NCBI RefSeq assembly: GCF_020165495.1
Contig: NZ_JAIUIE010000004.1
Coordinates: forward strand, 1 to 64,000
DNA length: 64,000 nucleotides
Direction: 5' to 3'
DNA from: Mesorhizobium sp. BR1-1-16
Lineage (GTDB): Bacteria > Pseudomonadota > Alphaproteobacteria > Rhizobiales > Kaistiaceae
How positions within the stretch are numbered: the first letter of the stretch is position 1; each line of letters starts with the position of its first letter. The translations under genes were made by a program, and so were the position numbers. The notes beneath the pieces were generated by a model. It saw nothing but the letters and a program-made list of their open reading frames with translations. It did no database searches and was not told where the DNA came from. This document shows, piece after piece, positions 8,060-16,473 of the stretch.

Positions 8060-8803
8060 ATGCCGAGCGGCATCGAGCCATCTGACATCAGTCGCCCGCC
8101 GCGCGCGCTTTGCGACGCGCTGGCCAAGATCGGCAGCGCGACGCTCTCAAGCGAGCTGGCGCAGAAATTCGGTCTTCGCGACGTGCATATGAAGGGCCCG
8201 CGGCCGCTCGTCGCCGGTCGCTGCGTCGCTGGCCCCGCGCTGACGCTGCAATGCATGCCGAAGCGAGAGGATCTCTATGGCGCTGCCGAATATGAGAATC
8301 CCGAGCTGCAGCTTCATCGCCACGTGCTCTATCCGACCCAGCCGGGCGATGTCGTGGTTGTCGATGCACGCGGCGATCTCGGCAGCGGCATCTTCGGCGA
8401 GATGATGCTGACCTTCTTCGCCGGCCGCGGCGGCGTCGGCGTCGTCATCGATGGCTGCATTCGCGATTCGGCGCATGCAGCCAAGCTTGATCTCGGCATC
8501 TGGGTGACCGGCGTGACGCCGAACTACCATGCCCAGACCAACATCATCCCCTTCGCGGTCAATGTCCCGGTCGCCTGCGGCGGCGTGCTGATCATGCCGG
8601 GCGACATCATCGTCGCCGATGATGACGGCGCCATCGTCGTGCCGATCGCACTGGCGCAGCAGCTCGTCGATGCCGCAAGCGAGCATGTCGAATGGGAAGA
8701 ATTCGCGCGCATCCGCCTGTCGGAAGGTGGCGACCTTAGGAAATATTATCCGCTGACCGAGGAGGTCCGGGCCGAATACGAGGCCTGGCGCGCAGCGCAA
8801 TAG
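8060..8803 (+). CDS. RraA-like aldolase/decarboxylase family protein (HMG aldolase-like)
   Basis: A 247-aa member of the RraA/4-hydroxy-4-methyl-2-oxoglutarate aldolase family. These enzymes cleave 4-hydroxy-2-oxo acids or decarboxylate oxaloacetate using a divalent metal. The family core is visible: PGDVVVVDARGDLGSGIFGEMM (Glu114), then GGVGVVIDGCIRDS with the substrate- and metal-binding pair Arg135-Asp136. The start is the ATG at 8060, preceded by GAGGAAA at a good distance. It is transcribed away from iclR and followed by a strong hairpin, so it is monocistronic. The substrate is unknown; a sugar-acid-derived 2-oxo acid would fit the neighbouring sugar importer. Confidence 0.85.
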   Translation: MPSGIEPSDISRPPRALCDALAKIGSATLSSELAQKFGLRDVHMKGPRPLVAGRCVAGPALTLQCMPKREDLYGAAEYENPELQLHRHVLYPTQPGDVVVVDARGDLGSGIFGEMMLTFFAGRGGVGVVIDGCIRDSAHAAKLDLGIWVTGVTPNYHAQTNIIPFAVNVPVACGGVLIMPGDIIVADDDGAIVVPIALAQQLVDAASEHVEWEEFARIRLSEGGDLRKYYPLTEEVRAEYEAWRAAQ

Positions 8804-8805
8804 AC

Positions 8806-8837
8806 AATTCGCCGGCAGGGGATGCCCTGCCGGCGAA
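8806..8837. terminator. Bidirectional hairpin between convergent genes
   Basis: Perfect 14-bp stem ATTCGCCGGCAGGG/CCCTGCCGGCGAAT with a GATG loop, placed 3 nt after the RraA-like gene and before the convergent VOC gene. There is no T-run, but the stem is very stable. Confidence 0.7.
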
Positions 8838-8876
8838 TGCCGATCCTGGCCCGACGCGCCTGCCGGATTTCTCGGC

Positions 8877-9323
8877 TCAGGCCGACTTTGCCTTGAGCCG
8901 CTTGATCGCCTCGAGCTGGAAGCTATCGGGCATCAGCTGCATGATCTCGATCCGGTTGCCATCGGGATCATCGATCCAGCACTGCCAGTTGTTGTCGGCG
9001 CCCATCTTCTTCTGAATCGTGAGCGGAATGCCCGCCTTGTCGAGATCGGCGATAACCTCGTCGATATCATCGACGCCGAGGCAGACATGGTTGATCGCGG
9101 TGGCGTCGCGGCCGGGTGCGCGGTCGCCCTGGCCTTCCGGGAACAGCTCCAGATACTGGTCGTCGGTAATCCGCAGATAGACGAGCCAGACGCCCGGGCT
9201 GCCATCCGGCTTATCGAGGCGCATCATCTCATCGAAGCCGAGCTTGTTTACATAGAAATCGAGCGAGCGATCGAGGTCTTTGACCTTGAGCGCCACATGG
9301 GCAATCGACTTGAACGCGTGCAT
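8877..9323 (-). CDS. VOC-family (glyoxalase-like) metal-dependent protein
   Basis: A 148-aa protein with two beta-alpha-beta-beta-beta modules of the vicinal oxygen chelate fold. The expected 2-His/2-Glu metal site is present: His9 (IAHVALKV), Glu59 (YLELF), His79 (INHVCLGV) and Glu126 (RIEIMQ). Family members include lactoylglutathione lyases, extradiol dioxygenases and epimerases, so the reaction cannot be named. It sits downstream of a broken paralogue and a sugar importer on the same strand, suggesting a role in processing the imported compound. Confidence 0.85.
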   Translation of the reverse strand: MHAFKSIAHVALKVKDLDRSLDFYVNKLGFDEMMRLDKPDGSPGVWLVYLRITDDQYLELFPEGQGDRAPGRDATAINHVCLGVDDIDEVIADLDKAGIPLTIQKKMGADNNWQCWIDDPDGNRIEIMQLMPDSFQLEAIKRLKAKSA

Positions 9324-9374
9324 TTCTGATCTCCTTGGTCGGGTTGTCGTCTTGTCTGGAAGCGTCCGACCCGT

Positions 9375-9835
9375 TCAGGAGGTCGAAAGGACATGCGGCT
9401 TGCCGCCGGTCTCGACCGCCCGCACCGCCTGGTACTGGATGCAGTCCGGCGCCATTTCCATGATCTCGATCTGGTTGCCGTCGGGATCGGCAATCCACAT
9501 GCCGCGATTGCCGTCGACGCCACGGCCCGGCGAGCGCGGACGCATCAGCTGGATGCCGGCCGCGCCGAGCTTTTTCTCGGCAGCGTCGATATCCTCGACT
9601 GTCAGGCAAAGATGCATGAGACGGTCTTTTCCGGCGGCGAAGGATCACCCTCCCCGCCCGGGAACAGCTCGATGAACACGTCATCCGAGATGCGGTGATA
9701 GACAATCCAGGCGTCGCCCTTCTTGTTCAAGAGACGCAACACTTCCGGAATGCCGATCGCATTGTAGAAGGCAACGGACGCGTCGAGATCGTTGACGCGC
9801 AGGGCAATGTGGCCGAGCGACTTGAATATGGACAT
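9375..9835 (-). pseudogene. Second VOC-family gene, disrupted by a frameshift
   Basis: The N-terminal half (MSIFKSLGHIALRVNDLD to PPEKTVS, from 9835) and the C-terminal half (MHLCLTVEDIDAAEKKLG to a stop at 9375) together match the neighbouring 148-aa VOC protein end to end, but lie in different frames. The break is near 9615, where a single missing base would join KTVS to MHLCLTVED. The first frame stops 5 codons later (stop at 9602-9604). The metal-site residues are all still encoded (GHIAL, FIELF, MHLCL, QIEIME), so the lesion looks recent, or is a sequencing error. Confidence 0.8.
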
Positions 9836-9873
9836 GGCGAACCTTCTGGGGGGCGTTGTGCCGAGTAAAGAAC

Positions 9874-9897
9874 GGCACCGCCTTTCGGCGGTGCCGC
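9874..9897 (-). terminator. Rho-independent terminator after the binding-protein gene
   Basis: A 10-bp perfect stem CGGCACCGCC/GGCGGTGCCG with a 4-nt loop. On the minus strand TTCTTT follows. It ends the importer operon 29 nt after the binding-protein stop. Confidence 0.7.
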
Positions 9898-9925
9898 GAT
9901 TTGCACTTCAAGCGGGGCGACGCGC

Positions 9926-11179
9926 TTACTTGAAGATCGCGTCATATTCCGACTTCAGCATCTTGATGCCGTCGTCGGTCGACATGTTCGGATCGCCCTG
10001 GAGCGTGAACATCGTGTTCCAGACCGAATTGATCCAGTCGCCGTCAGCGATATAGAAGGGGTTTTCGACGCTGAAATCCGGCTTCTTCAGATCGTCGAGC
10101 ACCAGCGTGTTGCAGGCGTCGAGCTTATCGGTCGGCACGTCGAGACGCACCGGGCTTGAGCCCTTGTAGAAGGCGAACTCGGCATTGATCTTCGGATCGA
10201 CGACCACGGCCGCGAAATCTTCCTCGGCCTTGGCCGTCTTCTCGTCGACACCGCCGAGAAGCCCGAAGGAATCGACCGTCACCGACACCGCCTTGGTGCC
10301 GGGGATGTTCATGCAGCCGAAATCGACGCCGGCCTTTTTGTCGTTGGCCCGCCACTGTCCCTTCATCCAGTCGCCATGGATCTGCATCAGCGCCTTGCCG
10401 GCGATGACCGTGTTGGTCGTGTCGTTCCACGAACGGTTGACCCAGCCGGGATCGGCCTGCGCCGCGATCTTGCGGAAAGTCTCGATGGTCTGGCGCACGG
10501 CCGGATCGTCGAACACGGTCTTGTCGGGCGTATCGGCATAGAAGCGATTGTAGATGGCGGGGCCGGCGATGGCCGCGAGAAGCGCGTGGAAGGTGTAGCC
10601 GGCCTGGAACGAGTTTCCGCCGATGGCGATGAAGGTGAAGCCGGCGTCCTCGACCTTCTTCTGGTCCGCCCACATATCATCGAGCGAAGTCCACTTGGTC
10701 GGATCGACGCCCGCCTTCTTGGCGACTTCTTCGTTGAAATAGACCATGCCGTCGAGATGCACGGCCGTCGGGATCTTCAACACCTTGCCGTCGATGGTGA
10801 TCGCCTGCAGCACGGTCGCGGGAAGCGCCTGGGTCACGCCGATCTTGTCGAAGAGCGGCTTGACATCGAAGGCCTGGCCCTTGGCATCCAGATCCTTGAA
10901 GAAGCTGGCATCGGCGGCGATGAACAGGTTCGGCGGCGTTCCGGCGACGAAAAGGCTCACCAGCGGGCTTTCGCCGGCGGTCTCGTGCGGCACTGACGCG
11001 GCCTGGATCTTGTTGCCCGTATCGGCCTGATACTTGTCGATGATGGTGTTGAGCGCCTTCATCTCGCTCTCGTTCGACCAGGTATGGAACAGCGTCAGGT
11101 CTGTCGCGTGCGCTGCACCGACTGATGCAGTCAGCGCGGCGGCTGCTGCCCATGCAGTGATCCTTGGATTGAACATCAT
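9926..11179 (-). CDS. Periplasmic sugar-binding protein of a CUT1 ABC importer
   Basis: A 417-aa family-1 extracellular solute-binding protein. A signal peptide (ending SVGAAHA) is followed by TDLTLFHTWSNESEMKALNTI. The profile resembles glucose/mannose-binding GtsA-type proteins. It contains IHGDWMKGQW and a central NGGNS-like segment (IAIGGNSFQAGYTF). It is the last gene of a permease-permease-ATPase-binding protein operon (14150 to 9926), an inverted order compared with most CUT1 operons. The operon promoter carries the ATTTGAAC repeats. The ligand is not determinable from sequence. Confidence 0.9.
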   Translation of the reverse strand: MMFNPRITAWAAAAALTASVGAAHATDLTLFHTWSNESEMKALNTIIDKYQADTGNKIQAASVPHETAGESPLVSLFVAGTPPNLFIAADASFFKDLDAKGQAFDVKPLFDKIGVTQALPATVLQAITIDGKVLKIPTAVHLDGMVYFNEEVAKKAGVDPTKWTSLDDMWADQKKVEDAGFTFIAIGGNSFQAGYTFHALLAAIAGPAIYNRFYADTPDKTVFDDPAVRQTIETFRKIAAQADPGWVNRSWNDTTNTVIAGKALMQIHGDWMKGQWRANDKKAGVDFGCMNIPGTKAVSVTVDSFGLLGGVDEKTAKAEEDFAAVVVDPKINAEFAFYKGSSPVRLDVPTDKLDACNTLVLDDLKKPDFSVENPFYIADGDWINSVWNTMFTLQGDPNMSTDDGIKMLKSEYDAIFK

Positions 11180-11232
11180 GTTGCCTCCTCCCGTGTTTAT
11201 TGTCGTTTCTTGACTACATCCGCAGCTCTTGC

Positions 11233-12336
11233 CTACATCCTGAGCCCGCTGCGGGCATCGAAGACCGCGAGCTTGTCCATTGGAAAGCTGGCGGCCATGG
11301 TGTCGCCGATGCGCAGCCTGCTCATCAGCGAAGGCTCGATCCGAACGGCAAGCAGTTGCTCGCCGGCTTCGAGAAACGCCGTCGCGTCACTACCCGTCCG
11401 CTCGCTGTAGCGAACCGGCAGCGACAGACGCATGGCGCCATCGTCACGGCTCGCATCGTTGACGGCGAAATGCTCGGGCCGGAGCCCGACCACGACCGGC
11501 GCGCCGGCCTGCGGCGCGGTGCGAAATTCATGATGCGACAGATCGATCTCGATGGCGGTCGGCGCATGACGCGCGACGAGCTTGCCTCCGGTCGTCTCCA
11601 GCGTCGCGTCGAAGGTGTTGATCGGCGGCGCACCGATGAAGCGGGCCACGAACAGATTGGCCGGCTTCTCATAGATCTCGTCCGGCGTCCCGATCTGCTG
11701 GATGACGCCCTGGTCCATGACGGCGATGCGGGTCGCCATCGTCATGGCCTCGATCTGGTCATGCGTGACATAGACGATGGTCTGATGCAGCGCGGCATGC
11801 AGCTTCTTGATCTCCATCCGCATCTCGGTCCGAAGCTTGGCGTCGAGATTCGACAGCGGCTCGTCGAAGAGAAGCACGCCGGCATGCTTGACCAGCGCCC
11901 TGCCAATCGCCACGCGCTGGCGCTGGCCGCCGGAGAGTTGGCTCGGCTTGCGGTTCATCATCTTGTCGATCTGCAGCAGTTGCGCCGCCCAGGCGACGCG
12001 CCGCTCGATCTCGGCCTTGTCAAGCTTCAGCGCCGAGAGACCGAAGCGCAGATTGCCCTCCACCGTCTTGGTCGGATAGAGCGCGTAGGACTGAAACACC
12101 ATCGCGAGGCCGCGCTGGCTCGGATCGAGATCCGTGACGTCGCGCTCCCCGATCGTGATGCGGCCGCCCGTGACGTCGAGCAGGCCGGCGAGGAGATTGA
12201 GCAGCGTGGTCTTGCCGCAACCCGAAGGTCCAAGCAGCACCAGGAACTCGCCGTCCTCGACACGAAGGCTCAGGTCCTCCAGGACGTTGAACGAGCCGAA
12301 CCGCTTGACGATGTGCTCGAACCGGACTTCTGGCAT
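11233..12336 (-). CDS. CUT1 sugar ABC transporter ATPase (UgpC/MalK type)
   Basis: A 367-aa ATPase. The nucleotide-binding domain has Walker A GPSGCGKTT, Q-loop FQSYALYP, signature LSGGQRQRVAIGRAL, Walker B VLLFDEPLSNLDA and switch YVTHDQ. A C-terminal TOBE/OB regulatory domain (VGLRPEHF onward) is typical of MalK/UgpC proteins, whose ATPases can serve several importers. It lies 3 nt downstream of the second permease and upstream of the binding-protein gene. Confidence 0.93.
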   Translation of the reverse strand: MPEVRFEHIVKRFGSFNVLEDLSLRVEDGEFLVLLGPSGCGKTTLLNLLAGLLDVTGGRITIGERDVTDLDPSQRGLAMVFQSYALYPTKTVEGNLRFGLSALKLDKAEIERRVAWAAQLLQIDKMMNRKPSQLSGGQRQRVAIGRALVKHAGVLLFDEPLSNLDAKLRTEMRMEIKKLHAALHQTIVYVTHDQIEAMTMATRIAVMDQGVIQQIGTPDEIYEKPANLFVARFIGAPPINTFDATLETTGGKLVARHAPTAIEIDLSHHEFRTAPQAGAPVVVGLRPEHFAVNDASRDDGAMRLSLPVRYSERTGSDATAFLEAGEQLLAVRIEPSLMSRLRIGDTMAASFPMDKLAVFDARSGLRM

Positions 12337-12339
12337 CGC

Positions 12340-13257
12340 TTATCCCTTGATTGCGCCCGAGGTGATGCCCTGGACGAAGAAGCGTCCGAGAGCGAAATAG
12401 ACGACGAGCGGTGGCACAGCCGTCAGCAGAGCGGCGGCCATGTTCACATTGTAGATCGCCTCGCCGCGCGAGGTGATCACCGAATTGGCCAGGATCACCG
12501 TCATCGGCTTGGTCGAAATGCCGCCGAAGGTGAGGCCGACGAGATAGTCGTTCCAAACGGTCGTGATCATCAGGATCAGGACGACGACCATGATATTGCC
12601 GGACATCGGCAGAACGATCTCCCAGAATATCTTCCAGAAGCTTCCGGAATCCATGATCGCGGCATTGATCAGCTCGCGCGGGATATCCTTGTAGAAATTG
12701 CGGAAAATCAGAGTCAGCAGCGGCATGGATAGGACCGCATGCACCAGCGCGATTGCCCAGACGGTCCCGAATATACCGAGGCTCGCGACCACGATGATGA
12801 GCGGGATCATGATGATCTGGAAGGGAACGAAGGCGCAGATGAACAGGACGAAGAGAAAACCGTCCGCCCAGCGCACATTCCACAGCGCCAGCGCATAGCC
12901 TGTCACCGATGCGATCGCGATCGACAGCACCAGGCTCGGGAACAGGATCGCTACCGAATTGAAGAAGCCCTGCTTGATGCCGTCGCAGGCAAGGCCCGTA
13001 CACATCTCGTTCCAGGCCTTCATCCAGGGCTGGACGGTCCACTGCACCGGCAGATTGAAGATCTGGCCGAGCGTGATCTCTCCGATCGGCTTGAACGACG
13101 TGACGATGACCACATAAAGCGGAATGGCCACGAACAGCGATACCATCGTCAGGAAGACGAAGATCGCGATCGACGACCCCTTGATGCGCGGGCGGCGGCG
13201 CGGGATGACGATGGCGGCGCGGCCAGGCTGCGCCCGGGTTTCGGAAAGAGCGGTCAT
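12340..13257 (-). CDS. CUT1 sugar ABC transporter permease (MalG-like)
   Basis: About 305 aa, with six predicted transmembrane segments and the MalG-type EAA loop region reading INAAIMDSGSFWKIFWEIVLP. The start ATG at 13257 overlaps the stop of the first permease as ATGA, showing translational coupling. Together with the gene at 13254-14150 it forms the transmembrane channel. Confidence 0.9.
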   Translation of the reverse strand: MTALSETRAQPGRAAIVIPRRRPRIKGSSIAIFVFLTMVSLFVAIPLYVVIVTSFKPIGEITLGQIFNLPVQWTVQPWMKAWNEMCTGLACDGIKQGFFNSVAILFPSLVLSIAIASVTGYALALWNVRWADGFLFVLFICAFVPFQIIMIPLIIVVASLGIFGTVWAIALVHAVLSMPLLTLIFRNFYKDIPRELINAAIMDSGSFWKIFWEIVLPMSGNIMVVVLILMITTVWNDYLVGLTFGGISTKPMTVILANSVITSRGEAIYNVNMAAALLTAVPPLVVYFALGRFFVQGITSGAIKG

Positions 13258-14150
13258 CCGCGTGCGGCCTCGCGGCGTCGGGCCTGCCACGCGGTGGCGG
13301 CGACCAGGGGCAGGAAGATGGCGAGCGTAATCAGGAGCATGATCACCGCCGCCGCGGAGGCGAAGCCGATATTGCTTCGTGTCGAATAGGCGTTGATGGC
13401 GAAATAGGCCGGGGTCCAGGTCGAAGTACCTGGGCCGCCATTGGTCATCGCAACGACGATGTCGTAGGCCTTGACGACGCCGAGCGAGAGGAGGATCGCG
13501 CAGGTCAGAAAGGTGAACCGCATCATCGGAATGATGATCTCGACATAGAGGCGCGTGACGCCAACCCCGTCGAGCCGAGCGGCGCTCCAGATCTCGGTGT
13601 TGATCGACTTCAGCCCGGCCAGCATCAGCGCCATATAGAAGCCGAGACCGTGCCAGATCGACGCGAGGATGATGCCATACATGGCGGTCTGCGGTGCAGC
13701 GAGCCAGTTGAAGCTGGCGCTTTGCCAACCGAGACTACGCAGGAAGGCTTCGATGCCGAGCGAGGGATTGAAGATCCAGCGCCAGACCAGCCCGGTGACG
13801 ATCAGCGAGACCGCGAGCGGATAGAGCAGCACGGTCCTGAAAAGGCCCTCGCCGAACTTCTCCCGCTCGATCAGGGCGGCGAGAATGAAGCCGAAGACGA
13901 TCGCAAGCGCGCTGCCGATGGCCAGGATCAAGAGGTTTTGCAGCGCCGTCCACCAGGTCTCATTGGCGAACAGCCGCTCATATTGCGAAAACCAGCGCGC
14001 TGGATCGATCACATATTCAGGGAACCGGCGGCTCTGGGTGAAGGACTGATAGATCGTCCAGACGATCGATCCGACAAAGCCAACCAAGGTCACGACGACA
14101 GCCGGCGCAAGCGCCAGCCGCGGGGTAGCCCAACTCCAGCGGAGCATCAT
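13254..14150 (-). CDS. CUT1 sugar ABC transporter permease (MalF-like)
   Basis: A 298-aa inner-membrane protein with six helices and the EAA loop SAARLDGVGVTRLYVEIIIP, followed by the AMTNGGPGTST segment shared by MalF/UgpA permeases. It is the first gene of the operon. Its promoter region (14151-14220) carries two ATTTGAAC units 21 bp apart, so transcription is probably under the IclR regulator. Confidence 0.9.
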   Translation of the reverse strand: MMLRWSWATPRLALAPAVVVTLVGFVGSIVWTIYQSFTQSRRFPEYVIDPARWFSQYERLFANETWWTALQNLLILAIGSALAIVFGFILAALIEREKFGEGLFRTVLLYPLAVSLIVTGLVWRWIFNPSLGIEAFLRSLGWQSASFNWLAAPQTAMYGIILASIWHGLGFYMALMLAGLKSINTEIWSAARLDGVGVTRLYVEIIIPMMRFTFLTCAILLSLGVVKAYDIVVAMTNGGPGTSTWTPAYFAINAYSTRSNIGFASAAAVIMLLITLAIFLPLVAATAWQARRREAARG

Positions 14151-14175
14151 CGCTACGTCTCCCTATTTCGTAGCT

Positions 14176-14214
14176 CAGTTCTTATTTGAACTGCTTGTTT
14201 TTATATTTGAACTG
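14176..14214. promoter_or_regulatory. Tandem operator repeats (21-bp period) upstream of the importer operon
   Basis: CAGTTC-TTATTT-GAACTG (14176-14193) is a 6-bp-arm inverted repeat. Its right half ATTTGAACTG returns 21 bp later (14205-14214). The unit and the 21-bp period are the same as those in front of iclR. The rest of the 14215-14472 gap contains no gene that I can support. Confidence 0.65.
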
Positions 14215-14392
14215 TAGTCGTGCACCGATATCTAGTCAACCGCGTGTTGTCGCGCCTTTCGGCCGATCGGCGTGGCCCGGAAACGCGCTGCGGTGGCTGA
14301 TCTCAACCAACGGGAATGATCGATCGCGCCGCGACGGCAAGCCGGCAGCGATCCGAGCAGACGACGCACGCAGCGCCAAGGAGTCTCTCTGA

Positions 14393-14410
14393 CGGCGTAT
14401 TGATACGCCG
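14393..14410 (-). terminator. Short hairpin downstream of the second CUT1 operon
   Basis: A 7-bp stem CGGCGTA/TACGCCG with a TTGA loop, 62 nt after the ATPase stop at 14473. No T-run is present, so this is weak evidence. Confidence 0.35.
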
Positions 14411-14472
14411 ACTTAGCTTACTGCGCGGCGGGATTGACGCGAGCCCACCGGCTTCGATCGACGCTTGCCGGG

Positions 14473-15570
14473 TCAGTCGGCGTTGAGAGCCATTTCGGTC
14501 TCGCCGTCGAAAAGATGAATGCGGTCCTGATCGAATTCGAGCCAGACTGCCGCGTCAGGCGCGACGGCGACAGTGGGGGGAACGCTGATATTGACGATCG
14601 CGCCAGCCAGGAAGGCCTGCACGAAGGTGATGTCGCCGGTCGGTTCGACGGTATAGGTCTTCGCCGGAACGGCGCCAGGGACGGCCGACTTGTGCAGCTT
14701 GATGGTCGAGTGACGCGCGCCGAGCACGATCTTGTTGCTGGTCGCCGCCGCCACCTTGCGGGCGTTGCGGGCCGACAAAGGCAGAATCCAGCCTTCGGCG
14801 CTGGTCAGCACGGTTTCACCATCGGCGGTGGTCGCCTCGAGCGGCACGAGGCTCATGGCCGGACTGCCGATGAAGCTCGCGACGAACATGTTCACCGGAT
14901 GGGCGAAGACCTGCGCCGGCGAATCATATTGCTGCAGGAAGCCGCCATTCATCACGGCCATCCGGTCGGCCATGGTCACGGCCTCGAGCTGATCATGCGT
15001 CACATAGATGATCGTCGCCTTGAGATCCTGGTGGAAGCGCTTGATCTCCGAGCGCATCTGCACGCGGAGCTTGGCGTCGAGGTTGGAGAGCGGCTCATCC
15101 ATCAGGAAGACGGCAGGATCCCGGACAAGGGCACGGCCAAGCGCCACCCGCTGTTGCTGCCCGCCCGACAATTCACGAGGCTTCCGTTCGAGCAGATGCG
15201 TCATGTCGAGAACACGGGCGGCGTCCTTGACCTTCCGGTCGATCTCCTCGCGCGGCAGCTTGCGCATCTGTAGCGGGAAGGCGAGGTTCTTGTAGACGGA
15301 CTTCTGCGGATAGAGCGCGTAGTTCTGAAACACCATCGCGATGTCGCGATCCTTGGGATCGAGATCGTTGACCACGCGGTCGCCGATCGCGATCTCTCCC
15401 GAGGTGATCGGAATGAGGCCCGCAACGAGATTGAGCGTCGTCGTCTTGCCGCATCCGGACGGGCCGACAAGCGCAACGAACTCGCCGTCATTGACCGTCA
15501 GCGAGACATGGTTGACCGCGTTGAAGCTCCCATAGGTCTTGACGAGATCTTTGAGGACCACGTGGGCCAT
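14473..15570 (-). CDS. CUT1 sugar ABC transporter ATPase (UgpC/MalK type), second system
   Basis: A 365-aa ATPase with Walker A GPSGCGKTT, FQNYALYP, signature LSGGQQQRVALGRAL, Walker B VFLMDEPLSNLDA, YVTHDQ and a C-terminal TOBE region. The ATG at 15570 has an AGGGAG site 6 nt upstream and is preferred to a TTG at 15576. It ends the operon binding protein-permease-permease-ATPase (18989 to 14473), lying 15 nt after the second permease. Confidence 0.92.
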   Translation of the reverse strand: MAHVVLKDLVKTYGSFNAVNHVSLTVNDGEFVALVGPSGCGKTTTLNLVAGLIPITSGEIAIGDRVVNDLDPKDRDIAMVFQNYALYPQKSVYKNLAFPLQMRKLPREEIDRKVKDAARVLDMTHLLERKPRELSGGQQQRVALGRALVRDPAVFLMDEPLSNLDAKLRVQMRSEIKRFHQDLKATIIYVTHDQLEAVTMADRMAVMNGGFLQQYDSPAQVFAHPVNMFVASFIGSPAMSLVPLEATTADGETVLTSAEGWILPLSARNARKVAAATSNKIVLGARHSTIKLHKSAVPGAVPAKTYTVEPTGDITFVQAFLAGAIVNISVPPTVAVAPDAAVWLEFDQDRIHLFDGETEMALNAD

Positions 15571-15585
15571 CGGCAACTCCCTGCA

Positions 15586-16473
15586 CTAATGCTTGACCGC
15601 GCCTTCCGTCAGCGCTCGGACGAAGTATCTCTGGAGAACGAGGAACAGCACCACCACGGGCACGCTCATCAGGAAGCTCGCGGCCATCAAGCCGGGAAAA
15701 TCCGTGGTGTTCTCGGAGAAGAAGCGCTGGATGCCGACGGGTAGGGTCAGCTGGTCGTTCTTGCTGAGGAATGTGTAGGCGTAGATGTATTCGTTCCAGG
15801 CCGCGATGAAGCTGTAAATCGCCGTCGCGATGATGCCAGGGACCGACAGCGGCATGACGATCAGCAGGAAGGCCTGGAAGCGGGTCGCCCCGTCGATCCG
15901 CGCCGCTTGCTCAAGCTGGATGGGGATATTGTCGTAGAAGCCCTTGAGCAGCCAGATCGCGAGCGGCAGGCCAAAAGTGAGGTAGGTCAGGATCAGCGAT
16001 CCATGCGTATTAACCAGCCCAAGAACGCGCATCAGGATGAAGAGCGGCACGAGGAAAATGACAGCCGGAAACATGTTGCGCAGCAGCACGGCGAAGAACA
16101 GGAACTTGCGGCCGGGAAAGCTGAAGCGCGAGAAGGCATAGGCGGCCGGCACCGCCACGATCACAGCCAGGATGGTGGTCATGGTCGAGACGAACAGGCT
16201 GTTCCAGAAGAAGCGCAGGAAATCGGCACCGACGCTGTTTTGCGGATCGAGCAGCTTCGCGTAGCTGGCGAGTGTCGGCTCCTCCGGCCACCATTGCGGC
16301 GGCATCTGCATCGCCGCGAATCCCGATTTGATCGAGGTCAGCAGCATCCAGGCCATCGGTGCAGCGGTGTAGAGAAGCATCAGAACGAGGAAGATGCGGC
16401 CCGCCCAGCGCCAGCCGTCCACCTGCCTGCGGCTTCGACGCGGGATCACGGGTCTCTCGCCTGCGATGCTCAT
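15586..16473 (-). CDS. CUT1 sugar ABC transporter permease (MalG-like), second system
   Basis: A 295-aa polytopic membrane protein. Its EAA loop reads LEQAARIDGATRFQAFLLIVMP, and WNEYIYAYTFL is typical of MalG-type subunits. The start ATG at 16473 overlaps the stop of the preceding permease (ATGA). It pairs with that protein in the importer channel. Confidence 0.92.
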   Translation of the reverse strand: MSIAGERPVIPRRSRRQVDGWRWAGRIFLVLMLLYTAAPMAWMLLTSIKSGFAAMQMPPQWWPEEPTLASYAKLLDPQNSVGADFLRFFWNSLFVSTMTTILAVIVAVPAAYAFSRFSFPGRKFLFFAVLLRNMFPAVIFLVPLFILMRVLGLVNTHGSLILTYLTFGLPLAIWLLKGFYDNIPIQLEQAARIDGATRFQAFLLIVMPLSVPGIIATAIYSFIAAWNEYIYAYTFLSKNDQLTLPVGIQRFFSENTTDFPGLMAASFLMSVPVVVLFLVLQRYFVRALTEGAVKH

